The notes below the pieces were generated by a model that was not told the DNA's origin, searched no databases, and saw nothing but the letters and a program-made list of their open reading frames with translations. DNA of 64,000 bases, taken from NCBI RefSeq assembly GCF_003340475.1, contig NZ_QBKA01000002.1:753501-817500 (forward strand), written 5' to 3'. Within the stretch, counting starts at the first letter, position 1; the number at the start of each line of letters is the position of its first letter. This document shows positions 43,867 to 52,374 of this stretch, piece after piece. Source of the DNA: Alteripontixanthobacter maritimus (GTDB lineage Bacteria > Pseudomonadota > Alphaproteobacteria > Sphingomonadales > Sphingomonadaceae). A program made the position numbers and the translations under genes.

Positions 43867-44661
43867 TTACAACCTTTCTGGCGGTCCAAGTCCGTACCGC
43901 GCAAGCGCTGGTGCAAGGTTTGCAACACGATCCAAGGGGCCGGTGACGATAAACCTGTCATCGCCGACGCGCCGGAAAGTCTGGCCTTTCGTCAGGTCGG
44001 CTACACGGCGCGCGATACCTTCCGCTCCGTCGATGAATGCGATGTGCTTTCCGAGGGCTTCCGCCAATTCGGCTGTCAGAAGCGGGAAGTGGGTACAGGC
44101 GAGGACCACCACATCGATGTCAGCGCCGCACGGTTGCAGCACCAGCCCCTTGGCCGCGTCCAGCACATCGTCGACGCTCACGCGTTCGCCGCACATCTTT
44201 GCTTCCGCCAGTTCCACCAGTTCGGGCGCCGCGTGGCGCAACAGCGTCTTGCCGACTGCGTGGTCGGCTTCCAGCTGATCGACATAGGGCTGGCGAATGG
44301 TAGCGGCCGTGCCGAGCAATCCGATAGTGCCTGTTTCGGTCATCGCGGCGGCAGGCTTGATCGCCGGGACCGTTCCCACGATCGGCAGGTCCAGCACGTC
44401 GCGCGCCATGCCCAAGGCGATGGTGGACGCGGTGTTACAGGCGATGCAGGCCAGCCGGGGCGCGAAGCGTTCGGTCATCCGCCCCAACATGCCGGCAACG
44501 CGCGCGGTAATCTCTGCTTCGCCCTTGTCGCCATAGGGCAGACCGGCCGTATCGGCAGCGTAGACGATGGGCGCGTCCGGCAGCAATTTCCTGATTTCAG
44601 CCAGGACAGTGAAGCCGCCGACACCGGAATCGAAAACCAGGATGGGGGCAGTTTCGGAAAT
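43867..44661 (-). CDS. murI: Glutamate racemase MurI, non-canonical start
   Basis: A roughly 264-residue racemase supplying D-glutamate for peptidoglycan. Catalytic cysteines lie in ACIACNTAS and VLACTHFPLL; the N-terminal DSGVGGF holds the catalytic Asp. A TTG at 44586 would drop that motif. The reading frame continues upstream through ILVFDSGVGGFTVLAEIRK to an in-frame TAA at 44715-44713 without any ATG, GTG or TTG. I place the start at the ATT at 44661-44659, because GGAG lies seven bases before it and the resulting ISETAPILVFDSG looks native. The alternative is an ATG at 44684 with a one-base frameshift in the C5 run at 44644-44648. Confidence 0.8.
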   Translation of the reverse strand: MSETAPILVFDSGVGGFTVLAEIRKLLPDAPIVYAADTAGLPYGDKGEAEITARVAGMLGRMTERFAPRLACIACNTASTIALGMARDVLDLPIVGTVPAIKPAAAMTETGTIGLLGTAATIRQPYVDQLEADHAVGKTLLRHAAPELVELAEAKMCGERVSVDDVLDAAKGLVLQPCGADIDVVVLACTHFPLLTAELAEALGKHIAFIDGAEGIARRVADLTKGQTFRRVGDDRFIVTGPLDRVANLAPALARYGLGPPERL

Positions 44662-44713
44662 CGGAAAACTCCAGATCCGCCCATGCCGGACCGGGCGAGC
44701 GTTGGCGCAACTT

Positions 44714-44744
44714 TACAAGTGCATCCCGTCTCTACAAGTGCCTC
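44714..44744. repeat. Direct repeat TACAAGTGCATC / TACAAGTGCCTC in the murI-plsY gap
   Basis: Two 12-base copies with one difference start 19 bases apart (44714 and 44733) in the divergent region between murI and plsY. A small operator pair or a coincidence; no known factor fits. Confidence 0.35.
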
Positions 44745-44824
44745 GTAGAAAGTGAAGCGCAGCCTTCGGCGCAGGCGTGCGACAAGGTTTCGACAATGTC
44801 CGGAACAATGGTTAGGGAAAGGGC

Positions 44825-45412
44825 ATGGACATCGAAATGCTTTATGCCGCAGCACTCGGCTATTTCCTCGGCTCGATCCCATTCGGGCTGCTGCTGACCA
44901 AGGCGGCGGGCCTTGGCGATGTGCGCAGTATCGGTAGCGGCAATATCGGCGCAACGAATGTACTGCGAACGGGGAACAAGGGTTTGGCGGCGGCCACACT
45001 CCTGCTCGATCTGTTCAAGGGTTTCCTGCCGGTTTTCCTCGCATGGCAATGGTTTCCAGATTGGGTCGGACTGACGGCGGTGTTCGCGATCCTGGGGCAT
45101 TGTTTCCCGGTCTGGCTAGGCTTCAAGGGCGGGAAGGGCGTGGCTACTCTGGCCGGGGTCTGCTTCGGTATCGATTGGAAAGTCGGGCTGGTGTACGCAG
45201 TTCTGTGGTTGGGTCTGCTGTCGATTACGCGGATCAGTTCGCTGTCGGGCATGGCGGCTGCAGTCGCGGCTCCGTTGGCGGCGTGGGTTTTCGGATTTCA
45301 GAACATAGCACTGTATCTCGCCGTTATCGCAGCGCTTATCCTCTGGCTGCATCGTACGAATATCGGCCGACTGATAACAGGCACCGAACCGAAAGTCGGC
45401 TCCGGCGCATGA
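44825..45412 (+). CDS. plsY: Glycerol-3-phosphate acyltransferase PlsY
   Basis: A 195-residue membrane protein with about five hydrophobic spans that acylates glycerol-3-phosphate from acyl phosphate in phospholipid synthesis. The three PlsY motifs are present: IGSGNIGATNVLRTGN near residue 40, HCFPVWLGFKGGKGVAT in the middle, and LILWLHRTNIGRLITGTE at the end. A GGGAAAGGGC site lies before the ATG. Its TGA overlaps the dprA ATG. Confidence 0.96.
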   Translation: MDIEMLYAAALGYFLGSIPFGLLLTKAAGLGDVRSIGSGNIGATNVLRTGNKGLAAATLLLDLFKGFLPVFLAWQWFPDWVGLTAVFAILGHCFPVWLGFKGGKGVATLAGVCFGIDWKVGLVYAVLWLGLLSITRISSLSGMAAAVAAPLAAWVFGFQNIALYLAVIAALILWLHRTNIGRLITGTEPKVGSGA

Positions 45413-46524
45413 GCGATGGCGCCGCGCTGTCGCAGGCCGAGGCGTTTGCGCGCATCCGGCTGCTGCGGTCCCCAAATATCGGGCCGGTGAGCTATCGCCA
45501 GTTGCTTGCCCGTTTCGGCTCGGCGGTCAGCGCGCTGGACGCCTTGCCGGACCTGGGCAAGAAGGGCGGACGGACCTATGCGCCGGCGAAGCGCGACCGG
45601 ATCGAGCGCGAGGTCGAGGCGGTTCGCAAAGCGGGCGCGAAATATCTGTTTCTCGGCACACCGGACTATCCGCCAATGTTGGCCGAACTTTCCAGCGCGC
45701 CGCCGATCGTTACGTGGCGCGGCGATCTGTCGCTGGCGGCGAAGCCATGTGTCGCAATGGTCGGCGCGCGCAATGCTTCTGCCGCAGCGGTGAAGATCGC
45801 GCGCGAGTTTGCAGGCGGGTTGGCGGAGGCCGGCTATACGGTCGTATCCGGTCTGGCGCGCGGCATTGACGGCGCCGCTCACGAGGGGGCTTTGTCCGAT
45901 TCAAGCCATGCGACCATCGGTGTGATCGCCAGTGGCATCGATATCGCCTACCCGCCGCAGCACACCGATCTGCAGGAAGACATTGCGACAAGAGGCTTGC
46001 TGCTGGCCGAACAGCCGCCCGGCACTGAGCCGCGTGGCAGCCATTTCCCCAGTCGCAACCGTATTATTGCAGGGTTGGCGGCAGGCACGCTGGTGGTCGA
46101 GGCCGCACCGAAATCCGGCTCGCTCATCACGGCGCGCTTGGCAGGCGAAGCGGGCCGCGAGGTGATGGCGATCCCAGGCAGCCCACTCGATGCCCGTTCG
46201 CAAGGTTGCAACCACCTCATTCGCGAAGGGGCAGTGCTGGTGCAATCTCCGGAGGATGTGGTCGAACTCCTCAGCGGGTTCGATGGGGTCCCGCGTTCAA
46301 GCTTTCGCGAACCGAGCGAGGTTTTCGATTACGAACCGGAGGAGTTGGCCAACGCCGAACCTGCAGAGATTGGCGCCCTTCTTACCACCGCGCCGGTTTC
46401 CGTGGACGAACTGATCCGCCAGTCTGGCGACAGCGCCGCCGCCATCCAGCTTGCGCTTCTGGAACTGGAGATCGCCGGACGGTTGGAACGCCATGCGGCG
46501 GGGCGGGTTTCACTCATCGCTTGA
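45409..46524 (+). CDS. dprA: DNA processing protein DprA/Smf
   Basis: A 371-residue protein. An N-terminal SAM-like region (FARIRLLRSPNIGPVSYRQLLARFG) precedes the Rossmann-like core: VAMVGARNASAAAVKIAREF, VVSGLARGIDGAAHEGAL, HFPSRNRIIAGLAAGTLVVEA and IPGSPLDARSQGCNHLIREGA. A C-terminal winged-helix (DprA_WH) ends the protein. DprA loads RecA on incoming single-stranded DNA during natural transformation. The ATG at 45409 overlaps the plsY stop (ATGA); the open frame to 45043 is only readthrough of the plsY region. Confidence 0.95.
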   Translation: MSDGAALSQAEAFARIRLLRSPNIGPVSYRQLLARFGSAVSALDALPDLGKKGGRTYAPAKRDRIEREVEAVRKAGAKYLFLGTPDYPPMLAELSSAPPIVTWRGDLSLAAKPCVAMVGARNASAAAVKIAREFAGGLAEAGYTVVSGLARGIDGAAHEGALSDSSHATIGVIASGIDIAYPPQHTDLQEDIATRGLLLAEQPPGTEPRGSHFPSRNRIIAGLAAGTLVVEAAPKSGSLITARLAGEAGREVMAIPGSPLDARSQGCNHLIREGAVLVQSPEDVVELLSGFDGVPRSSFREPSEVFDYEPEELANAEPAEIGALLTTAPVSVDELIRQSGDSAAAIQLALLELEIAGRLERHAAGRVSLIA

Positions 46525-46589
46525 CGGCGCGCGGCAAAGCCCGCCACCCTCGCATACACGTACACACGTAAGGGACTACCCGAACACAC

Positions 46590-49214
46590 ATGCAACTCGT
46601 CATCGTCGAATCGCCTGCCAAAGCCAAAACCATCGAGGGATATCTGGGGAAGGACTTCAAGGTTCTCGCCAGCTATGGCCATGTCCGCGATCTGCCGCCG
46701 AAGGATGGCAGTGTCCGTCCGGACGAGGACTTCGCGATGGACTGGGAACTGTATCGCGACAAGCAGAAGCGGTTCAAGGAGATCTCCGATGCGGCGAAGG
46801 GCGCGACGCGGCTGGTGCTCGCCACCGACCCCGACCGCGAGGGCGAGGCGATCAGCTGGCATGTCCAGGAACTGCTGAAGAAGCGCAAAACCCTGCCGGA
46901 GAAGGTCGACCGCGTCACTTTCAACGCGATCACAAAGACCGCCGTGACCGAAGCGATGAAGTCGCCGCGCGGGCTGGATATGGATCTGATCGACGCTTAT
47001 TTGGCGCGTCGCGCGCTCGATTACCTGTTCGGCTTCACGCTCAGCCCGGTGCTGTGGCGCAAGCTGCCCGGCGCGAAATCGGCTGGCCGTGTACAGTCGG
47101 TCGCGCTGCGTCTCGTGGTGGACCGCGAACGCGAAATCGAGGCGTTCACGGCGGAGGAATACTGGTCAGTGCTCGCCAAGATGGAGCATGATGGGACCGA
47201 ATTCGACGCGCGGCTCGTCACGCTGGGCGGCAAGAAACTGGCCCGCATGGAACTGGGTGACGAAGCCGCTGCGATGGCCGCGAAGCAGGCCGTGGTCGAT
47301 GGGCACTTCACTGTCGAAGATATCGAAACCAAGCCGCTCAAGCGGAACCCGTCCCCGCCATTCACGACCAGCACCCTGCAGCAGGAGGCGAGCCGCAAGC
47401 TTGGTTATTCCGCCAGCCATACGATGCGGCTGGCGCAGAGCCTGTATGAGGCAGGCGCCATCACCTATATGCGGACGGACGGCGTGCAGATGGATGGCAG
47501 CGCGATTTCCGCCTGCCGTGCAGCTGTAAGCGAGCGATATTCGGGGCATTACCTGCCGGAAAAACCGCGGTTCTATGCCACCAAGGCAAAAAACGCGCAG
47601 GAAGCGCATGAGGCGATCCGCCCGACCAATTTTAAGCGCGACAAAGTGGCGTCGGGGGATGAGGCCAAGCTGTATTCGCTGATCTTCAAACGCGCCATGG
47701 CCAGCCAGATGGCGACCGCCAATCTGGAACGCACCACTGTCACTCTGCGCGACGGCACCGGCCAGACCGAACTGCGCGCGACCGGGCAAGTCGTGAAATT
47801 CCCCGGCTTTCTGGCAGTGTATGAAGAAGGCCGCGACGACAGCAAGTCGGATGACGATAACCTTTTGCCAGCCATGTCCAAGGGCGGCAGCCCAGCCAAG
47901 AAGGCGGTCGAGGCTAACCAGCATTTTACCCAGCCGCCCCCGCGCTTCTCCGAAGCCAGTCTGGTCAAACGGCTGGAGGAGCTGGGCATTGGGCGGCCAT
48001 CGACGTACGCCTCCACCATCCAGACCCTGCGCGATCGCGATTATGTGCGGATGGAGAAGAACCGTTTCTTTGCCGAGGAATCGGGCCGCCTGCTGACGGC
48101 ATTTCTGGAGCGGTTCTTCCCCACCTACGTCGCGTTTGATTTCACTGCCGGCATGGAAGACCAGCTCGACGATGTGTCGGGCGGACGGGCCGAATACAAG
48201 AAACTGCTCGAAGCGTTCTGGAAGGATTTCAAACCCACAACCGACGAGGTGATGGAGCAGCTTCCCTCCGAAGTGGCCGAGGCATTGGACGAATTCCTGT
48301 CCGACTACCTGTTTCCGGCTCGAGCCGACGGCAAGCCTGCGCGCTTCTGTCCGCTGTGTGAAAAGGAGGGTCGCGAAAACGGTCGGCTGGCTTTGCGCGG
48401 CGGCAAGTATGGCGCGTTCGTGGCCTGCGCCAATTATCCGGAATGCAAGTTCACCCGGCGCTTTGCCCAGCCGGGCGCCGATGGCGACGAGGGCACGCAA
48501 GACGAGATCATGGGCAAGGATCCTGTCACGGGCCTGCCTGTCGAACGCAAGACCGGCCGCTTCGGGCCGTATGTCCAATTGGGCGAGGGCAAGGAAGCCA
48601 AGCGCGCATCCATTCCCAAGGATCTGGACGATTTCGATCTTGAATGGGCGTTGAAGCTTCTCGAACTGCCGCGTATTGTTGGCGAGCATCCGGAAACCGG
48701 CAAGGAAATCGAAGCGGCCATCGGGCGTTACGGCCCATATCTGCGGCACGACGGAAAATACGCTAAGCTTACCAGCACGCGCGATGTCTTCGAAACGGGC
48801 ATGAATGCAGCGGTCACGTTGCTGGCAGAAGCTGCCAACCGGAAAGGCGGGGGCCGGCAAAAGGCCGAACCGATCAAGACGTTCAAGGAACATCCGACCA
48901 GCGGCGGCGAAATGAAAGTACTGCCGGGCCGGTATGGCCCTTACGTTACTGACGGAACCAATAACGCGACCATCCCCAAGGACATGAAGCCTGAAGATGT
49001 GACTGAGGCGCAGGCAATCCAGCTGATCGACGACCGTATTGCCAAGGGTCCGCCCAAGAAAAAGGCGCGCAAAAAGGCGGCTCCCAAAAAGAAGCCTGCG
49101 CCAAAGAAAAAAGCGGCGGGCACAAAAACAGCGACAAAGAAGGCTGCGGCCAAAAAGCCAGCTGCCAAGAAGGCACCGGCGAAAAAGCCGGCCGCGGCAT
49201 CGGCTGCAGACTGA
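46590..49214 (+). CDS. topA: DNA topoisomerase I (type IA)
   Basis: An 874-residue enzyme that relaxes negative supercoils. Toprim start MQLVIVESPAKAKTIEGYLG, acidic triad ATDPDREGEAISWH, and the catalytic Tyr in AITYMRTDGVQM. A C4 zinc finger starts at FCPLCEKEGRENG and ends at CANYPECKF; two further topoisomerase C-terminal repeats follow. The last ~55 residues are a Lys/Ala/Pro-rich tail (KKKARKKAAPKKK), common in alphaproteobacterial TopA and thought to hold DNA. The tail ends directly in the ATGA overlap with the next small gene. Confidence 0.97.
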   Translation: MQLVIVESPAKAKTIEGYLGKDFKVLASYGHVRDLPPKDGSVRPDEDFAMDWELYRDKQKRFKEISDAAKGATRLVLATDPDREGEAISWHVQELLKKRKTLPEKVDRVTFNAITKTAVTEAMKSPRGLDMDLIDAYLARRALDYLFGFTLSPVLWRKLPGAKSAGRVQSVALRLVVDREREIEAFTAEEYWSVLAKMEHDGTEFDARLVTLGGKKLARMELGDEAAAMAAKQAVVDGHFTVEDIETKPLKRNPSPPFTTSTLQQEASRKLGYSASHTMRLAQSLYEAGAITYMRTDGVQMDGSAISACRAAVSERYSGHYLPEKPRFYATKAKNAQEAHEAIRPTNFKRDKVASGDEAKLYSLIFKRAMASQMATANLERTTVTLRDGTGQTELRATGQVVKFPGFLAVYEEGRDDSKSDDDNLLPAMSKGGSPAKKAVEANQHFTQPPPRFSEASLVKRLEELGIGRPSTYASTIQTLRDRDYVRMEKNRFFAEESGRLLTAFLERFFPTYVAFDFTAGMEDQLDDVSGGRAEYKKLLEAFWKDFKPTTDEVMEQLPSEVAEALDEFLSDYLFPARADGKPARFCPLCEKEGRENGRLALRGGKYGAFVACANYPECKFTRRFAQPGADGDEGTQDEIMGKDPVTGLPVERKTGRFGPYVQLGEGKEAKRASIPKDLDDFDLEWALKLLELPRIVGEHPETGKEIEAAIGRYGPYLRHDGKYAKLTSTRDVFETGMNAAVTLLAEAANRKGGGRQKAEPIKTFKEHPTSGGEMKVLPGRYGPYVTDGTNNATIPKDMKPEDVTEAQAIQLIDDRIAKGPPKKKARKKAAPKKKPAPKKKAAGTKTATKKAAAKKPAAKKAPAKKPAAASAAD

Positions 49215-49396
49215 TGGCGAAAGACCGATTTGAGCGGCACAAGCAACCGTGGAAAGCGGACGAGGCGGGACAGCTACGCAATCTCGCGACAAAAGGTCAT
49301 GGGTTGAAAGCCATCGCCAAGGCGCTGAACCGCAGCGAGGAATCGATCAAGGAATTTGCCAAGAAAAACAAGATCGCAATTGCCAAGAAGCGCTGA
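49214..49396 (+). CDS. 60-residue basic protein translationally coupled to topA
   Basis: The ATG overlaps the topA stop codon (ATGA). The protein is basic (many Lys), with a central segment QLRNLATKGHGLKAIAKALNRSEESIKEFAKK that looks like a helix-turn-helix of the sigma-like/SANT sort (A..L.RS..SI). It could be a nucleic-acid-binding accessory factor, but no family is recognised. Codon use matches topA. The downstream side has no further gene on this strand. Confidence 0.65.
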   Translation: MAKDRFERHKQPWKADEAGQLRNLATKGHGLKAIAKALNRSEESIKEFAKKNKIAIAKKR

Positions 49397-49397
49397 G

Positions 49398-49418
49398 CCG
49401 TTAGCTTTCTGTAACGGC
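49398..49418 (+). terminator. Short hairpin after the topA-coupled gene
   Basis: CCGTTA and TAACGG pair around an eight-base loop, directly behind the stop codon at 49396. Six base pairs only, no T-run, so weak by itself; the much longer inverted repeat at 49431-49470 probably completes the end of the transcript. Confidence 0.4.
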
Positions 49419-49430
49419 GGCGGCAAACAG

Positions 49431-49470
49431 CAGTTTGGCAGGGTTTCAATTCCAAAACCCTGCCAAACTG
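49431..49470. repeat. Perfect 16-base-pair inverted repeat between convergent genes
   Basis: CAGTTTGGCAGGGTTT (49431-49446) is the exact reverse complement of the arm at 49455-49470; the loop is eight bases. It lies between the topA-coupled gene and the small exported protein gene, which converge here. It serves as a bidirectional transcript end, although T-runs are absent and the arms are longer than a usual terminator. Confidence 0.75.
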
Positions 49471-49484
49471 AATATTGTCAGACG

Positions 49485-49709
49485 TTATGAAAGCCCGCCG
49501 AAGTCCTCATCGACGCGCGGTGGGTCCTGGTTCCTGATGCAGAAATCATAATCAGCATAAGCGAACCATTGGCAAACATCATCGCCGTTGCATGAACTTA
49601 TAGCGCTGGCATACGCGATTTCACACTCTCCAGCGACCGCCGCGGATGGGGCCAAGGCGATGCCAGTGGCGCTGAAAACCGATACCAATGCAAGACGTGC
49701 CTTCTTCAT
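49485..49709 (-). CDS. Small exported cysteine-containing protein, function unknown
   Basis: A 74-residue precursor: MKKARLALVSVFSATGIALAPSAAVAGE is a signal peptide with AVAG cleavage. The mature part, about 47 residues, has four cysteines (GECEIA, ISSCNGDDVC, YDFCIRN), likely two disulfides, with several acidic residues and aromatic WFAYADYDF. A GGGAGAAGAAG site precedes the ATG at 49709; the open frame to 49769 is rejected. The region is less GC-rich than its neighbours. No family recognised. Confidence 0.65.
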   Translation of the reverse strand: MKKARLALVSVFSATGIALAPSAAVAGECEIAYASAISSCNGDDVCQWFAYADYDFCIRNQDPPRVDEDFGGLS

Positions 49710-49855
49710 GCTTCTTCTCCCAATTGTTGCCAGGAGAGAAAAAGCTAGCCAACATAAGCTTCGAGTCAAGTCACTGTAATTGGATATATTTCTCCAGATT
49801 GTCTTGCGCAGATTCCGCCAAATCAGGATTTTGTGTCAACCCGCCAATGCGATTC

Positions 49856-50791
49856 TCATCGGCCCCAGTCGAGCCCCATTTCCTCGAACACTTCTTTGTC
49901 CTCGGCCCAGTTTTCGCTGACCTTGACGTGCAGGAACAGGTGCACTTTTACCCCGAGAATTTCGCTTAGTTCCTTACGTGCAGCTTCGCCGATGGATTTG
50001 ATCATGCGCCCGCCCTTACCGAGCACGATGTGCTTCTGGCTCTCGCGCCCGATCACGATCTGCTGGCGGATCTCCACGCTGCCATCGGGGCGCTGGGTGT
50101 AGCTTTCCGGCCGGACCGCGCTGTCATAGGGCAGTTCGTCATGCAATTGCTGGTAAAGCTGCTCGCGCGTGATTTCAGTTGCGAGCAGGCGTTCGCTGGC
50201 GTCGGACACTTGATCCTCGGGATAGTGCCACGGCCCCTTCGGCATCATTTCAGCCAGCGCAGCCTTCATCTGCGGCACACCATCACCGGTCAGGGCTGAG
50301 ATAAAGAACACTTCGGAAAAATCGGTCCCCGCCGTCAGTTCCTCCGCCAGCATCAGCAGTGGTTCCTTCACCGCCTTATCGACTTTGTTCAGCACCAGGA
50401 TCTTGCGTTCGGGACGTTTGGAAAGCGCCTCGATCAGCGGGATCAATTCGTGCCGGCGCTGCTTGATTGGGTCGACCATCAGCAGCACGGCGTCGGCCGA
50501 TTGGGTGCCATCCCATGCAGCAGTGACCATCGCACGGTCCAGCTTGCGCTTGGGTTCGAATATGCCGGGTGTATCGACCAGAATCATTTGCGTCTGTTCG
50601 TGCAACGCGATGCCCAGCAGCCGGGCACGGGTGGTCTGTGCCTTAGCGCTGGTGATGGCGACTTTCTGTCCGACCAGCTGGTTGACCAGTGTAGATTTGC
50701 CAGCGTTGGGCGCCCCGATAACGGCGACGACGCCGCATCGGGTAGCGGTTGGTTCGGATGGCTTCGATGCCGATTTCGGTTCCGCGGTCAT
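49856..50791 (-). CDS. era: GTPase Era
   Basis: A 311-residue GTPase for 16S rRNA maturation and 30S assembly. G1 GAPNAGKST, G3 DTPG, G4 NKVDK, then a C-terminal KH domain ending in LFLHVKVSENWAEDKEVFEEMG. The region just before, GKGGRMIKSIGEAARKEL, is the KH RNA-binding loop. The ATG at 50791 gives a family-like start; the ATG at 50809 overlaps rnc. Era follows rnc directly, the standard order lepB-rnc-era. Confidence 0.96.
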   Translation of the reverse strand: MTAEPKSASKPSEPTATRCGVVAVIGAPNAGKSTLVNQLVGQKVAITSAKAQTTRARLLGIALHEQTQMILVDTPGIFEPKRKLDRAMVTAAWDGTQSADAVLLMVDPIKQRRHELIPLIEALSKRPERKILVLNKVDKAVKEPLLMLAEELTAGTDFSEVFFISALTGDGVPQMKAALAEMMPKGPWHYPEDQVSDASERLLATEITREQLYQQLHDELPYDSAVRPESYTQRPDGSVEIRQQIVIGRESQKHIVLGKGGRMIKSIGEAARKELSEILGVKVHLFLHVKVSENWAEDKEVFEEMGLDWGR

Positions 50792-50801
50792 TTCAGGTCC
50801 A

Positions 50802-51473
50802 TCACCCATATTGTTTCATAAATTCGCGGGCTGCCAGTTTCTCCGCTTCGTGCTTGCTGCTTGCCGTACCGCTGGCCTCGCCAACATTGTGGATGCTGAC
50901 GGTCACCGTGAACTTGGCGGCATGGTCCGGGCCGGACCGGTCGGACAATTCGTAATGGGGCATTTTGCGCTGGTTGCCGGCGGCCCATTCCTGAAGCGCA
51001 CTTTTCGGATGTTTGGAGCGTCCGGTCGTGCCTACAAGATCCTGTTCCCAAAGATTGCGGACAAGTTCGCGCGTCGGATCGAAACCCGCTTCGAGGTAAT
51101 TGGCTCCGATCAGCGATTCGATAATGTCGCCCAGTACGTTTTCGCTGGTTGCGGTGCCGTCATCGCGGGCCTGCTTGCCCAGCCGGATATGTTCGGACGC
51201 ACCAATCCGCCGCGCGACATCTGCGCAGGCGGCTTTGCTGACAAGGGCGTTAAGCCGCTGTGCCAGTTGCCCTTCCGCGTCATCTGTGCGGCGAAACAGC
51301 CAGGTCGAGATCGTCAGGCCGAGCACGCGGTCGCCCAGGAATTCGAGCCGCTGATAATCGCGTTCTTCGCCCATGCTGCCATGAGTGAGCGCCTCGACCC
51401 AGAGCGCCTCGTCCTCGACTGTAAAGCCGGTGTCGCGCAGCCAGGATGCGGTCTGGGTCGATAGTTTGCTCAT
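50802..51473 (-). CDS. rnc: Ribonuclease III
   Basis: A 223-residue RNase III that cuts double-stranded RNA in rRNA and mRNA processing. The catalytic signature is QRLEFLGDRVLGL (family ERLEFLGD) and the second acidic block is VLGDIIESLIGANYLEAG. The C-terminal double-stranded-RNA-binding domain (about 155-223) ends in ASSKHEAEKLAAREFMKQ. Its ATG at 51473 overlaps the lepB stop (ATGA); the open frame to 51533 is rejected. The next gene is era. Confidence 0.96.
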   Translation of the reverse strand: MSKLSTQTASWLRDTGFTVEDEALWVEALTHGSMGEERDYQRLEFLGDRVLGLTISTWLFRRTDDAEGQLAQRLNALVSKAACADVARRIGASEHIRLGKQARDDGTATSENVLGDIIESLIGANYLEAGFDPTRELVRNLWEQDLVGTTGRSKHPKSALQEWAAGNQRKMPHYELSDRSGPDHAAKFTVTVSIHNVGEASGTASSKHEAEKLAAREFMKQYG

Positions 51474-52327
51474 ATACCCTCTGCCAAACGGTCGCCGCGC
51501 GCTGCACTGAACCAGGTCCAGGGCTTGAGCCAACTGGCGGAACCATCGGTGGACCAGACCATGAGCCGCGCCTTGCCCACCAGCAAGTCCTGAGGAACCA
51601 ATCCTACGCCCCCGCCAGCCCGGGCCGGGAAGCGGCTGTCCTGTGAATTGTCGCGGTTGTCGCCCATCAGGAACACAGTCCCTTCAGGAACTATGACAGG
51701 CTCCGTATCATCCACCATGAACGGTCCGAAATCGAACACCTCATAGGATGGTCCGCCCGGTAATTCCTCGCGAAATCGCTTGTATCGGCAGTAGCGCAGG
51801 CCATTGTCGCCGAACGCAACCTCACCGCCCGGATTGCAGCTGGTGTTCGGCGAAAGCGGAACCAGTGCATCGGCAAGGGGGATTTTCGGTACCCGTTCGC
51901 CATTCAGCACCAGCACGCCGCCCTGCACTGCAACGATATCGCCGGGTAGGCCGATGACCCGTTTTATATAATCGCTGTTGTCGACCGGGTGCTTGAAAAT
52001 CACCACGTCGCCGCGCTCCGGCTGGCTGGCAAACAGCCGTCCGTCCCCCAACGGCAGATCGAACGGCAGCGAGTTCTTGGAAAAACCGTAATCCCACTTC
52101 GACGCGGCAAGATAATCGCCATTCATCAGGCGCGGCATCATGCTTTCGCTGGGAATGTTGAACAGGGTGAAGACGAAACTGCGGAAGATCAGCGCGATCA
52201 GTGCCACAGTCAGCAGGAAGCGCAGGAAACTGCCCCAGGTTTCGCCGGTTTCTTCAGCCTGGGCCCGTTCGGCCCGCCCGCCAGCCTGCATGGCGGCATT
52301 ATCGCTGTCTGGGGTCTTTCCAATCAT
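51470..52327 (-). CDS. lepB: Signal peptidase I LepB
   Basis: A 285-residue membrane protease. One hydrophobic anchor at about 35-55, then catalytic Ser62 in IPSESMMPRL and Lys122 in DYIKRVIGLPGD, and the late box FLMGDNRDNSQDSR. It cleaves signal peptides of exported proteins such as those predicted in this window. The ATG at 52327 is taken as start; the frame to 52420 overlaps the divergent pgi gene and is not family-like. It is the first gene of lepB-rnc-era. Confidence 0.96.
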   Translation of the reverse strand: MIGKTPDSDNAAMQAGGRAERAQAEETGETWGSFLRFLLTVALIALIFRSFVFTLFNIPSESMMPRLMNGDYLAASKWDYGFSKNSLPFDLPLGDGRLFASQPERGDVVIFKHPVDNSDYIKRVIGLPGDIVAVQGGVLVLNGERVPKIPLADALVPLSPNTSCNPGGEVAFGDNGLRYCRYKRFREELPGGPSYEVFDFGPFMVDDTEPVIVPEGTVFLMGDNRDNSQDSRFPARAGGGVGLVPQDLLVGKARLMVWSTDGSASWLKPWTWFSAARGDRLAEGI

Positions 52328-52374
52328 CGCCGCGCTCCCTATCCCGACGCGCCCGATAGTGAAAGGAATTCTGC

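Noticed and set aside
45043-45408. N-terminal extension of DprA of 122 codons
   Set aside because: The frame runs through plsY out of frame; the ATGA junction and the family start show that dprA begins at 45409.
47166-49292. A 708-codon open frame on the minus strand opposite topA
   Set aside because: It mirrors the coding frame of topA with the codon bias of a shadow ORF; composition is unlike a protein (many Arg/Leu/Gly clusters, no domain) and topA is beyond doubt.
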